Source: Hofstenia miamia (taxonomy: Eukaryota > Xenacoelomorpha > Acoela > Hofsteniidae). From it: a stretch of 64,000 bases of DNA. A model generated the notes under the pieces. That model did not search any database. It worked only from the letters and a program-made list of their open reading frames with translations, and was not told the origin of the DNA. Numbering within the stretch: position 1 is the stretch's first letter; each line of letters opens with the position of its first letter. Below are positions 12,448 to 23,647 of this stretch, piece by piece. Where the stretch lies: contig CABFPE010001037.1 of the NCBI GenBank assembly GCA_900660155.1, forward strand, positions 15,446 to 79,445. Reading direction: 5' to 3'. A program made the position numbers and the translations under genes.

Positions 12448-15400
12448 CAGGGCTTCTGTATTTACGCGGCGCGTATTATCGCGTAGTGAAATACCGCGTA
12501 CGGCGTAATTAGCGTGTAATACATCAAATTGCGTGTAATTAACCGCGTAATTCGGCAAGTTCATTAATCATGAACTGTATTGTACAGAATGGAGCGTTTT
12601 GATTGGCTAATTTTATTAAAAAATGTCAAAATTTTCAATTTTTTGATTTTGGTTGTTTTACATACTTTCAACTATCTGTTAACTGCTGGTATAGCTATTT
12701 TTTCATGAAGAATTATATAAATTAGTTTAAAAGTGATTTTAATATGTGACACTTAAAATTTCAGAAAAGATTTTCCTCAGTTTTTTTCTTTTTTTCTTTC
12801 CTTACTTTTTTTAATGAATTCATTTCCCTATTTATTAAATCATTTTTGCTTATTCTATTATTTAGGAGATATAATATGAAAGAAAAAAATTTTTGAGGTT
12901 AAATTGATCAAACACCAAAAAATTATTAAATGAAGGGGATTTTTTCCTTAAAACGTAGTTTTCTTAGAATTGCTAATTTTGGTGCGATCAATAACTTTTG
13001 AAATAGAAGTCTGATTGACTTGAAATTTTGTATGAGTGTTAAAATTAATAACATCAACTTACTGTACTAAAATCTTTTTGATCTGATTATTGAAAATTAT
13101 TTTATAGGTTGTTAACGTAATAAATGACCTTCAAACATTTGCGTAATTTCAGGACCAGATACTTTTTTTCCATAAAAAAATAATTATACACTCTTTGAGT
13201 TTGTGCATATTTATAAATGAATACTTATGTAAATTTTTATTTTAAAACTCTCTGTCAATTTAAAGTTATTGACCGCCCCACAATATCCCTAAAATAGACC
13301 GCTTTGGTTCGTAAAAGCAGGACCAGACAGTAAATTTTGAAAATTACATATTTTTTTTTAAATTTTCATTCATTTTCAAAAAAATAAACAATTAAAACTT
13401 AACTTTAAAAAGAAAACATGGCGTTTCTTTCTTTTAGTATAGGACCAACTTAATAGTTTCCGTGCGTATAGCGAAGCAAAGCGTCTGATTTTAATGTGTG
13501 AGTGCCTGAAGTGTGGTTTGGACGATTTTACATACAATGGCTAGTAGTAGTGATGAATCTATTGCGTTCGTTGCCGGACCAAGTCGAATTTTACATGAAG
13601 TAACAGAGGAAACCATCGCAAAAAATGCAAGAAAGAAAAAAAATAGAAACACGTCGCTGTAATGACAGCTCAACAACGGGTGTTGCAACTTGATAAAGAA
13701 ACTTTTTTTGCGGAAGGAGCCAAATTATTTTGCCGTGTTGTGTGAAATGTATTGATAATTCGTGTTTATCGGTTATTCAACGTCACGAAAGATCTGAATG
13801 ACATCAGAAACATTTGAAAAAACTTAAAGAAACCAAGATTAAACAAGAAACACTCCTCACAACGTTTCCTATCCAAAACCCTGCCAAACTAGAAAACGTT
13901 CATTTTGTAACAAGTTTTGTACGAGCTTTTGCAGCCGCAAATATGCCATTAAACGTTTCTAATAATGAAACTTTTCGGGACTTTTTTAGGAGTTTACGAA
14001 GACTGGGGGTGATGTTCCAAATGGAAAAAACTTACAACCATATCTTATTGATTGTTGGAAAGCAGATGTGCAAAAAATGAAAAACTTGTTCTCAAAACAA
14101 AAACTTTCGTTAATTTTTGATGAATCTTGGGATAATTCTCGCTTTTCGTGCAGTTTATTAATTTGTGTTTTACCTCCTAAAGACTTAACTATTGTCCCAT
14201 TACTTGCCAATTTAACGCTTGGGGCAGAACCATTGAATTACACCCGTGTCGCTACACTTATACATCCAAGTTTGAGAGAATTTGACATCGAGTTCGATCA
14301 AATATTGGGCTTTATAATAATATAATGCATGGACATTATTGGGTCCATTATTTCCGAATGGTGTCCATCTTTGTTGCATATCTCACATTATGAACATTGC
14401 AGTTAAAGACTTTTTGTCTTACTTTAATTTTATAACAGAATGGAGCCACAATTTTTCTAATTATTTTGTGAACTCTGGTCAACGAAAACACCGGTATGTG
14501 AGATTTTTGAATTCTGTCGGGATGCAAAAAAAGTTACCACCAAAGCCAGTTCCCACTAGATGGACGTCTATGTTTGACGCAATTTGCTATCATGAAAAAT
14601 TTCTTATCCAAGAAAAAACATTTGTTGATTTGGAGCCCGACAACGATGCTTTGAAAAAACTTAAACGGTTGCTTGCAAAATACAACTTTTTGAGCTTTGA
14701 GGCAACTTTTATTAACAAAAGGGTTGCTCCGTTGATAAATGCGCTCAAAGTTTTCGAAACTGATTTGGGTGTCTTATCAAACAAGTGTTGGATGATACCT
14801 TGCACTGTTTTTATGCTCAACAGTCCTTGGCTGAAGATTCACTTGATGAAGTGCTGTCCGAAATAAACGAAACTTTTTGGACGAAGAAAAATTGCAATTG
14901 TCGACAAAAATCAAAGATGCAGCAACAAAAACTTTCGAAAAACTAGAAAAGTATTTTATTGAAGATAGTGGCTGCCACCCTGCGAAACAGGTTCTCAAGG
15001 TGATTCAGTAAATCAACCCAGCAAAATGCTTGACTTTCGGAGACCAGCCAGACTTGCAAGCCATACCAGGCTTCGAAACTGTTGCGGTCTGTGAAAAACT
15101 CAGATACCGGGAAATTGCCCGCCGCTTTATGAAACCTATGGACTGTGATACAATCATTGGTACCCTAAGAGCAAATATTGTTGCCATCAAAGAATTTTGG
15201 ACTTGTTTTAGCCGCGAGCTACCAACTTTGAAAAAACTGTGTGACAACTATGCGTACATTATTTGCTCTTCGGCTTCTATAGAACGAGCTTTTTCTTATT
15301 ATAACAAGCTCCTCTCATCTGATCGCCAGTCTCTAAAAGGCGCTATTCTTAAAGCATTTGCTCTATATTTCAATGCTAAAAAATTGTAAGAAAATTACGC

Positions 15401-15517
15401 GTAATTTCCCGCGTTTTTCCTTGTTTAGCGCGTAATTTAGCGTGTAATCAGCTAAAATTTTCCGCATCCCGCATCGCGTAATTTGTGGTTTCTCTCCGCG
15501 TAATATCAGAAGCCCTG
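12448..15517 (+). mobile_element. hAT DNA transposon, 3.07 kb, with TIRs and 8-bp TSD
   Basis: Ends are cagggcttctg (12448-12458) and its exact inverse cagaagccctg (15507-15517). Flanks are atagtata (12440-12447) and atggtata (15518-15525), an 8-bp duplication with one mismatch, as expected for hAT. Both subterminal regions are packed with GCGTAAT/GCGTGTAAT motifs (12469-12560 and 15395-15505), likely transposase binding sites. About 12560-13480 is non-coding leader sequence. The transposase is encoded on the plus strand (13537-15389) but is broken. Confidence 0.9.
13537..15389 (+). pseudogene. hAT transposase pseudogene with CGGBP1-like N-terminal domain
   Basis: Starts MASSSDESIAFVAGPSR at 13537. 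A Cys/His zinc-finger-like region (about 13710-13830) is followed by FVRAFAAANMPLNVSNN and FRDFF. This matches the arrangement in human CGGBP1 (FVKMCLEANIPLEKAD...), a protein derived from a hAT transposase. Then come the DDE/RNase H-like core (IFDESWDNS), HIMNIAVKDFLSY, PTRWTSMFDAI, and the C-terminal dimerisation block (SSASIERAFSYYNKLLSS, near 15270-15330). Frame changes occur near 13640-13800, near 14005, near 14330 and near 14790, and an in-frame stop lies near 15010. The copy is dead, but its domains are nearly all present. Confidence 0.85.
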
Positions 15518-15554
15518 ATGGTATAGAATAAGAGGGAATATTAATCACAGTATT

Positions 15555-15805
15555 GGTAGGAAATCTACCTCGCGCACGACCTTCAAGATGTCTTTGATGT
15601 CTTTCCTCTTTGATGTTCCTTTGTCTCACTTTGACTACACTTCCATCTGCTGATACTTCATCCTGTGTGACTGCTCCCGTTGTTGATTGATTTGACTTTT
15701 TAATTTTTGTTTTGTTCCGCCCTAACCGGCTTCATTATTATTTATTACTTTACTCTATATGTTATCAAAATTTGTTTACACTGAAGTTACATGAAATAAA
15801 TGACA
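15555..15805 (+). mobile_element. LINE 3' end, same family as the LINE at 1-2720
   Basis: The string tctttgatgtctttcctctt (15590-15609) also occurs near 2570. The following text matches the last codons and 3' UTR of the first LINE, ending with ATGAAATAAATGACAT near 15793 (AATAAA-type signal). It is a 5'-truncated copy. Confidence 0.7.
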
Positions 15806-16230
15806 TTGGGGTAATGGAATTTTGGAAACATTTAATTAAACAAAAATTAATGAATTTCAGAGTCTGGTACACCTTTTTTTGAGAATATCACGGAAATATA
15901 TACAAAATTAATCCATTTAAAAAAATTTTGAAATTTCATGAATATTCCCCATTCGGGTAATAAACTCTAGATAAAATTCAAAATTTAAATCCTTCATTTT
16001 TTTGTTAAAAATTTTCAATCTAAGAACATAGATAATGAACAATAGTCCCTGTTGGAATGATTGAAACCCACCCTAGATGTCTCTCATATTAATGGCAACA
16101 ATTTCATTGCAATAAAACTTTATTTTCAGTCGATGCTACTTACAATACAACAACCAACAGATTTAAATGTCAAAACAAGATATTTCATTAAATCTACTGA
16201 ACAAAAATGATTTAAGTAAACCATAATGGG
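15806..16230. other. No gene recognised
   Basis: AT-rich spacer between the LINE 3' end and the ISL2EU-type element. Confidence 0.4.
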
Positions 16231-16404
16231 GGATTTTCAGTAAAATTTAAATTTAAATATTTTAGCTAAAAATGTGAAAATTTAGTTTAAATTCTTTAAA
16301 AATAAAGCGAACATTAAAAAATATTTGCTAAATTTTGCACAAATTCAATGTTCTTGTCGGATGATGTCACTACCTTAATGATCACACAACTCCTAATTTG
16401 CAAG

Positions 16405-17990
16405 ATGAACGCAAGCAAACAATTTGTAAAGGTTTGTTTTGTGCCCGGCTGTCAAAACAATAGCAGAAAAAACCCAATTTGCTGTTTTTTTCTGTTCCCA
16501 GTTGTTCAGAAACGCGAACACGTTGGTTAGCAGGGTTTTCGAGTGATGCAAAAGGGTCATGACTTTAACCCAATGAGTTAATGCTTCTTCCAAAGTAGTT
16601 AATCAAATAACTTTGTTTTATATCAATACCATGCTATATAATTGTAAGATGTTTATTAATTCAGAAGAATATATACTTCATTTAAAATTATAAATATTCG
16701 AATCCCCATTAGGTCGGCAAGATTTTAACAGTCATCCTCTTTATACTTTGTATACATATGAGAAGCATTTTAATTTTGAAAATGACTTAACGAATTTTTT
16801 TGAAATTAAATTTTCAAAATTCAAGAGAGCAGTTTTAAAGCATAATATTGTACCCCGTTTTTTGAGGAGATGGTGAACTCGGAGTCTAGTTTATCTACAT
16901 CCTCAAATCATGACTTTTCAAGAAATGCATCAGTGCAAACAGATTCTCCTCTTCTAAAATGCATAGAGTCACAAACCGTAAATTTACTGTTTTATTTATA
17001 GTTCTGTAATTATTTACTTACACTTACGTTGTATAAATAGGTACATAGGCTGTTTTTAAGAATGAATATTTCAATATTTAAATTTCGATTTATTCTTTAA
17101 TTACAGCATGTAATAGTATTACTTCCTTAGGAAACACGTGACATTGATGCTGCTTTTCAAGTTAATTATATTTCCCCAGATCATAATTTTCAAGAAAACT
17201 CACAGTCCTCTACTTCCGAATATGTGCCAAGTTCTGAATCATCTGAGGAATGTTCTATAAATGTGGATAATTTTCTTAAGAAGCCATTATCATATTTTGG
17301 TCTACACAGGGAGAACATTGCCGTTATCAATTTGACAACAAAAAATTGCTTGACTAATTTCAACAGTTTGTCTAAAATAAATGCTTTCGGTTTTATTGAA
17401 GATTTGTAGAAATTGGTCTGACCATGATATCGCTAACTATTTCGGAATTTCAATATCGACAATTTCAAGAATTTTGAATTCATTTTCTTTTGAGATATCG
17501 AATTTATTAACGTCTTTTATTTTTTTTTCTGACTGTGCCGTATCACAGAAGAATGCACCTCACTCTTTTCAAGCGAACTTTTCAAGAGTTAATTCTATTA
17601 TTGATCTCTTACGTGGTCTTCATACAAAGGGTGCAATATTTGGTGTCATACACACCTGACGGCTTAATAAATTTCATTTCTTCAGGATTTGGTGGCAGAA
17701 TTTCGGATGCGGAAATAGTGCGACAATGAGGATACCTTAGTAAAGTTCCAATGGGATCTCAAATTCTTGCAGATCGCGGATTTAAATCAGTTGATGCAGA
17801 TTTGAATCAAATGAATTGTATCTTGTGGAGACCACTGTCTGTTGTTTGTCAGATGCCATTGTCTCAATCAAATACCCATTTTAACAAAGCAGTTGCATCA
17901 GCCCGAATAGCAGTTGAGAGAGTTATTCGTAGAATTCATGAGTTTAAAACTCTGGCTCCTCATGCTGCAACTCCAAATATGGATTAGCTT
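16405..17990 (+). pseudogene. THAP-DDE_Tnp_4 transposase of the ISL2EU-type element (broken)
   Basis: N-terminus MNASKQFVKVCFVPGCQNNS is the start of a THAP (C2CH) zinc finger; it loses frame near 16530. A probable exon (about 16866-16977) encodes a serine-rich linker and ends CAAACC/gtaaat. The next exon opens after ttccttag at 17131 and runs into FLKKPLSYFGLHRENIAVIN. The helix-turn-helix follows (NWSDHDIANYFGISISTIS, 17410-17470), then the DDE domain: IIDLLRG, FGGRISDAEIV, ILADRGFKSVDADL, and the ARIAVERVIRRIHEFK block supplying the last acidic residue. An in-frame stop lies near 17728, with frame changes near 17400 and 17640. The retained exon-intron layout suggests fairly recent decay. 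Confidence 0.82.
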
Positions 17991-18213
17991 ATTGGATAGT
18001 TTTTGTACGAGTGCATGTGGTCTTTGTAATCTTTAACAAAAATATCTAATATATAAGTAATCTGACTGAAAACAATAAGTAGGAGTTGGGCTCTCCTATG
18101 GATACCCCCACGTATCAGTGGCTAATAGGATTAGTATAATCCGGGGACCAGGAATCCTTGTTCCATAGATATATGTATTTCATTACTTAAGATTGATCAT
18201 AGTAAGAGGAAAT

Positions 18214-18547
18214 TCAACCAACACTTGCTGGACACTTAATTTCAATGACAAAGTCCTCGGAAATTGCGTCGGGACTAGCTCCAAACACAGGAAAATCACC
18301 TCTAAGGTATAATCCATTGTAACTTAGCAGTGCACTCACATATTGCATCGAATCGCCGTAACTTGACAAAGCCAATAGCTTCCTCACCATAGTTCTTGCG
18401 AGAAGCTCTTTTGGCCTTCGTTTTTTGAAACGCCCGAATTTTGAATCCAGAACAGTTGGTGAAAAATTGTGCCGCCATCAAATCAGATACAAGTGGTAAA
18501 TTGGTAGAAGTAGCGTTAACAAAATTCATCTTAAGAGATAAATTCAA
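18214..18547 (-). pseudogene. YqaJ-like nuclease of the ISL2EU-type element (broken)
   Basis: Minus-strand translation of 18214-18306 gives LRGDFPVFGASPDAISE and FVIEIKCPASVG then stop. The SPD ... EIK residues form the PD-(D/E)XK active site of YqaJ exonucleases. The upstream part (18302-18547) is in another frame and ends in LRRFDAICECTAKLQW. One frame change lies near 18310, and the protein ends early after the catalytic lysine. In ISL2EU elements such a nuclease accompanies the transposase; its role in transposition is not settled. Confidence 0.78.
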
Positions 18548-18980
18548 TGCGACACGAACACTGTAAAAAGCTAATGAGTGTCAGAAGAAAGTTAATAAAT
18601 TTCTGCGAATTCTAAATTAGTGACATCATTCGTAAAGAAAGAGACAGTGAATTTCTGAAAAAATTAGCAAATATTTTTGAATGTTCGCTTAATTTTTAAA
18701 GAATTTAAACTAAATTTAACATTTTTAGCTAAATATATTTAAATTTAAATTTTACTGAAGATCCTTTAAATGACAAAATTGCAAAATCGATTGCTATACA
18801 ATGATCTGAAGATTAACAATATGCTGTTAGGTGCAAAACAAGTGAAATTTCCTGCATTTGATTATAGCTTTAAGAAGAATCAATTAAGCGACATTACATA
18901 AGAATAAGATACAAACGAACTAAAAACGGCGATTTCTCGTTTTGAATCAATTTGCACATAGTGGGTTTTTCACTACATGC

Positions 18981-19041
18981 CAGTGGCGTAGATGAGATGA
19001 AAATTCTGGGGGGGGGCGAGATGAGAGTATACTTAAATAAA

Positions 19042-19076
<35 letters not shown>

Positions 19077-19436
19077 TTTNNNNNNNNNNNNNNNNNNNNN
19101 NNNNNNNNNNNNNNNNNNNNNNNNNNNNNNNNNNNNNNNNNNNNNNNNNNNNNNNNNNNNNNNNNNNNNNNNNNNNNNNNNNNNNNNNNNNNNNNNNNNN
19201 NNNNNNNNNNNNNNNNNNNNNNNNNNNNNNNNNNNNNNNNNNNNNNNNNNNNNNNNNNNNNNNNNNNNNNNNNNNNNNNNNNNNNNNNNNNNNNNNNNNN
19301 NNNNNNNNNNNNNNNNNNNNNNNNNNNNNNNNNNNNNNNNNNNNNNNNNNNNNNNNNNNNNNNNNNNNNNNNNNNNNNNNNNNNNNNNNNNNNNNNNNNN
19401 NNNNNNNNNNNNCCCCCCCCCAGAGCTACGCCACTC
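18981..19436. mobile_element. hAT-type MITE containing an assembly gap
   Basis: Left end cagtggcgtag and right end ctacgccactc are inverted repeats apart from the first base. They are flanked by a perfect 8-bp duplication, ctacatgc (18973-18980 and 19437-19444). A run of G follows the left end and a run of C precedes the right end. The interior holds a (TA)n tract (19044-19076) and an N run at 19080-19412, so internal content is unknown. Confidence 0.85.
19080..19412. other. Assembly gap (333 N)
   Basis: N run next to a (TA)n microsatellite and a poly-C tract, both hard to sequence. Open frames drawn through it are meaningless. Confidence 0.99.
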
Positions 19437-19444
19437 CTACATGC

Positions 19445-20869
19445 TTCAATTACAAAAGACTCTGTGTTGAGTCCCATATACATGTTCAATATAAATATGA
19501 AAATGTATAATTCTGTATATTATACTTAATGTACATAACAATTTGAGTAAATTCATTTGAATTTTCAGTAATGATTGCATATCGACAGGCCCATGGTAAT
19601 TGCACCTAGGTGACAATGTGTATTAGCACTATAAAAAATATATTTATAACTATTAACGGTATGTATAATATTTATGCATTAAAAATGTATGCAACGCTAT
19701 CACGTATCTATAAATTCGGTTTTATTAATCAGGAAATAAAATTTGGAAATAAATACAAATCGGGAGAACAAATTCCCTAAAAATACAAGGCGGTTGCAAA
19801 GTATAAAAGTTCCAATTTATTTAAAAATCTCAAGAACTTTATCTAAACTTAAAATGCAAATGTTCGAATGAATATCTTGTAATTTGTTTAATAATACTTA
19901 ATTATGTATTCGAGTTTATGTGCTGTCCTTAAATATATACCGCGCGTTATGCAAGGTTACAGTTCTATATCGAAAATTTTTTAAACTTGTTATTCATTTT
20001 ATAGCATTTCTCATCGATTTTGCCCCTAGCAGTGCTTACTTCTTAGGTCTGCTATCGTGTGGCACTATTCTGCACTTGCGCTGAACATCAACTATGACAA
20101 TATTCAGTCAAGTTGAGCATAACATTCAAACAATTTGAATTTCCATATGTGTGACTAAATTGTAATGCCTAAAAATATATTCGTTGGTAAATGACGTAAC
20201 GCTTATGTTTTTGTTACGTAATTTTCTTTCTGAAAAATTGAATTGGTCAAATTCCAAACAGTCGCCTGTTTTCGAGTTTTCGGAATGCTAAATCCAGAAA
20301 CGCGAATGAGTTCGCAAAACTCGGAAGTGAAATCACTACTACTAGACTCAATCGAAAATGATAAAAAATCAATTCAAAAAATTATATTGTCTTAACCCTG
20401 GGAACTCAACTTGAAAAGACTACCAGTGGTCAAATGGCGAAATTATTAGAATGCGAAATTAAATTAATCGAATACGAAATTATTAAAATACGAAGTTATT
20501 GGAGTACGATTTTAAAAGATTATTGAAGTTTAGATTATAAGTGGTTTGGTTTGAAAATCTTAAGTTCAATTTAATATGTAATATGTATGAAGTTACTATG
20601 CAGAAATTAGCGTTTTCTAGTCTGAGTTTGCATATATACGTTTCAACTTAATTATTTTTGGAAGAAATCTCTGAGCTCAATAGAATTTTTTCAAATTTTA
20701 CTATAATTTCGAATTTCTAACACTAAAAATATTCATTTTTAATGGATAAAGTGTATTTTCAATCGAATTAACAAACATTAATTTAAAATACTCTTTTTCA
20801 AGGTTTGTGACAATGAAGAAGAAGAAGAAAAAGTATATTATATCAGAAAGTACATCCAATATATCATAT
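19445..20869. other. No gene recognised; short degenerate tandem repeat
   Basis: AT-rich. At 20436-20510 a unit of about 16-18 bp (gaaattattaraatac) is repeated about four times imperfectly. Nothing else is supported. Confidence 0.4.
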
Positions 20870-21454
20870 TCAACAAGTGGGAATGGTGATTAAGATGTCG
20901 TCCCCTTCAGCAGGTATCTTTGTGGGAATATACGTCGGAATATCTGCTTTTTCGACTCGCAGCATGGTTTGCGAGGTCTGAGTGTAGTAGATGCATATGC
21001 GCTTCAATTTCTGCGTAGACTTTGGCATCTGTGCGGTCAATAATGTCCAGTATAGGCTCAAATTCCTCAATTGCTCCAATTTTCACCGCACGCTTTTGTA
21101 CCGCGTCAATTTTTTGTAGGATCTTTTTGGGAGCACCTCCCCATGCAAGGCATCCATAAGTTATAATAGGCAGAACGAGAGTTTTATACAATAGCTGCAA
21201 CTCAGCTTTGGAATACCCCATTGACTGTAATTTCCCCAGTAAGTAGACATTGGAAGAAGCCCTTTTAACACTCTTCTGGATATGTTTCTCGAAAGATAAT
21301 CTTGCAGAGAACGTAATCCCAAGAATAGTTATCTCTTCGACGCTGGGGATACCGTGAACATTCTGGAACCAATGGGCTCGGTTAGAAAACAAAATACGAA
21401 GCTCCTTAGATTTCTCGTTATTGAAACTAAAATGATTAATCGAACACCATGTAA

Positions 21455-22118
21455 GAATGTATTATAATAAACAAATTTTCTGTTATATATTAGCTTTTTT
21501 CTAATGTTGAGCTGTAGTCACAATAGGTGTTCGTAATTTGTCTATGAATTAGGTGATCAAAAGTATTTCAGGACTTAGCAAGCTATATCAGATTCTTTTT
21601 GCTATATTTAATTTTCTTTCACGAAGAGAAATAGATGATTTGAAAAATTTTCTATGATTTCGTGACAAACATTACAAGTAAGATGAAGGTCGCGCATGAT
21701 TTTATTTGATTATGTAATATAGTAATATTAGGCTATATTTCAAGTATGTATATTTCCAGATTTTGATGCACACTAAAGCATGCATAATAAGCTGATTTTT
21801 AGAAAAAAGGCTTACATTCATATATACATTTCATTTACAACGATTAATTTCACATTGTTTACTAGATTAGCAATTTAATTTATTTAGAATGCAAATGAAC
21901 GTTCCGAATTGTTTTATTCAATTTATAGTATTGTTGTTTGGAGCCTTTAATTTTCGTTTGTCAGTTGTGTTGGCTATATTCATTTTACAAATTAAAATTA
22001 ATGTTTGCAATATATATCTTAGCTTTAAAAAACACTTGTTTTTTAATTCTACATGGGGTATCCGTTTTTATGGGTTCGTTTTATTCATTGATTTTGATCA
22101 ATTATTTCAAATAAACTG
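21455..22118. other. Insert inside the minus-strand LINE, unidentified
   Basis: AT-rich sequence with one chance-like hydrophobic open frame at 21889-22119. It forms the left part of the DNA that separates RT palm from thumb; the right part is the LINE piece at 22119-22585. Confidence 0.4.
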
Positions 22119-22585
22119 ATGTTAGAATTTACTTTAAACAAAGAAATATTAGCGCGTATTAATTTCCTATTGCGCACATCGATATTTTACAATAAAGTTA
22201 AGATACTGTGGGACTTCAACATACAGACGAGCGAGGTAATAGAAGCACGGAGGCCAGACATAGTAATGGTAGACAAGGAGAAAGAGAATATAGACAAGTA
22301 CAGGGAGTTGGCAGAGGAAATAGAAAGGCTGTGGAAGTTAAAGAAGGTTGAAGTAGTCCTGGTAGTTGTAGGAGCCCTAGGAGCATTGAGTAAGAAGCAT
22401 AAGAGATACTTGGAGTAGTTGGGAGTACCAAAGTGGGGAGGAGCGGTAGCACAGAAGGCAGCACTGTTAGGAACAGCTAGAGTCCAGATGAATGAAAGCT
22501 CTCAGACTCCCTGGGAACTGGTGAGTTCCCCGAGCTGAGAGAAATACCTAGTATAAAGCTGTGAGCAGTAAGAATAATAATAATA
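22119..22585 (+). mobile_element. LINE 3' end of a second type, KILWDFNIQT family
   Basis: Plus-strand KILWDFNIQTSEVIEARRPD, then KYRELAEEIERLWKLKK and VVVGALGALSKK. The next bases continue in frame as AVAQKAALLGTAR after one stop. This is the conserved C-terminal block of a widespread animal LINE type. A segment is deleted between DIVMVDKEK and the KYRELAEEI block. It ends in an AAT-type tail (aataataataat, 22571-22582). It was inserted opposite to the surrounding LINE. Confidence 0.75.
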
Positions 22586-23647
22586 TTGTATTATCAAAAT
22601 GCAAAAATTCATTCAAATTCCTTATTTAATAAATCAACGGGTTTGAACTTGTCTCATGTCATGGCATTTTCTTAGAGCCCAATTAAGGAAAATCGCCATC
22701 CATTTTTCAACTGAGGCAGAAGTAGCTGGGAGTCTGTGTCTGGGTTTGTCATGAACATACATCGGTCGCTGTGGTAGATAGCTGAATAATGGGTGATCTT
22801 CGTAGATTCTCCTAAACTGCTTCTCATCATTTCCCGTGACAAGTTGTTGAATACTCTTGTTATTATCGGCATAAGCAGTAAGCTCGGCAAATGTATTGTT
22901 GTCAGCGCAAAATATGTCCTTAGTTGCACAGTTGTAGCAGTAAGGCCCACCGACAGTGCCTTTTTGGATACCTTGATTTGTATCTATAACCGTTGAAGAT
23001 TGGCCAAGATAGTAAACATATTGACTACGGCCAGATATAAAATCCTGTATCCAGTTAATAAGAAATGGGCTAAGATGAGGAGACATGCTTATGAGTGACT
23101 AACAACCGACAAATGTGAAATTGTATCAAATGTCTTGGTCATTTTAATAGCAAAAATGGAATATAGTCAGCTCTGTTTGTCTGAAAATGCGATATGTCAT
23201 TGAGAATTTTGATAACAACTTGCTCCGTCGAACATCCTTTGCGAAATCCAAACTGCCATTTATTGATCCATTTGTTGTACTGTTCAGTTTTTGTAAATGA
23301 TGCGCTCAAAAATCCGCGAGATCACCTGAGTAATAGCCACAGGCTGGAAATCCTTGACTTCCTTGGCCCAGGAAGATTTCGGGATGGGAAGTGTCGAAGA
23401 TAGTAATTCTGGTAAGCGAGAATGGCGCAGTGAATAAATAAATATACAGGTGGGTGTCTTCGCCAGATTGTGTGCATTTTCGTAATAAACCCAGTACGGA
23501 ATTCCGTCAGCAGTTTTCTTCACAGCTTGTAAACTTGGAGGCAGCTGATGTGTAGTGCTTCACTGGTTGTTGTGTCTGTCAAAGGGGGTTTAGAGTATTT
23601 ATCTGTAGTGGATATTCAAGCATAATGGACGTTGAAATCATCGAGAG

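Larger units (their letters stand above)
16231..18764. mobile_element. ISL2EU-type DNA transposon with long TIRs
   Basis: Bounded by long imperfect TIRs of about 145 bp (16231-16372 and 18618-18764). They share ggat(t/c)ttcagtaaaattt at the tips and gatgtcac at the inner ends. It carries two convergent genes: a plus-strand THAP/HTH/DDE_Tnp_4 transposase (16405-17990) and a minus-strand YqaJ-type nuclease (18214-18547). This pairing is the hallmark of ISL2EU (IS4EU-related) elements. Both genes are broken. The exact target duplication is not resolved. Confidence 0.85.

Noticed and set aside
18947-19529. Open frames of 160-180 codons on both strands
   Set aside because: They run through the N gap at 19080-19412 and are artefacts.
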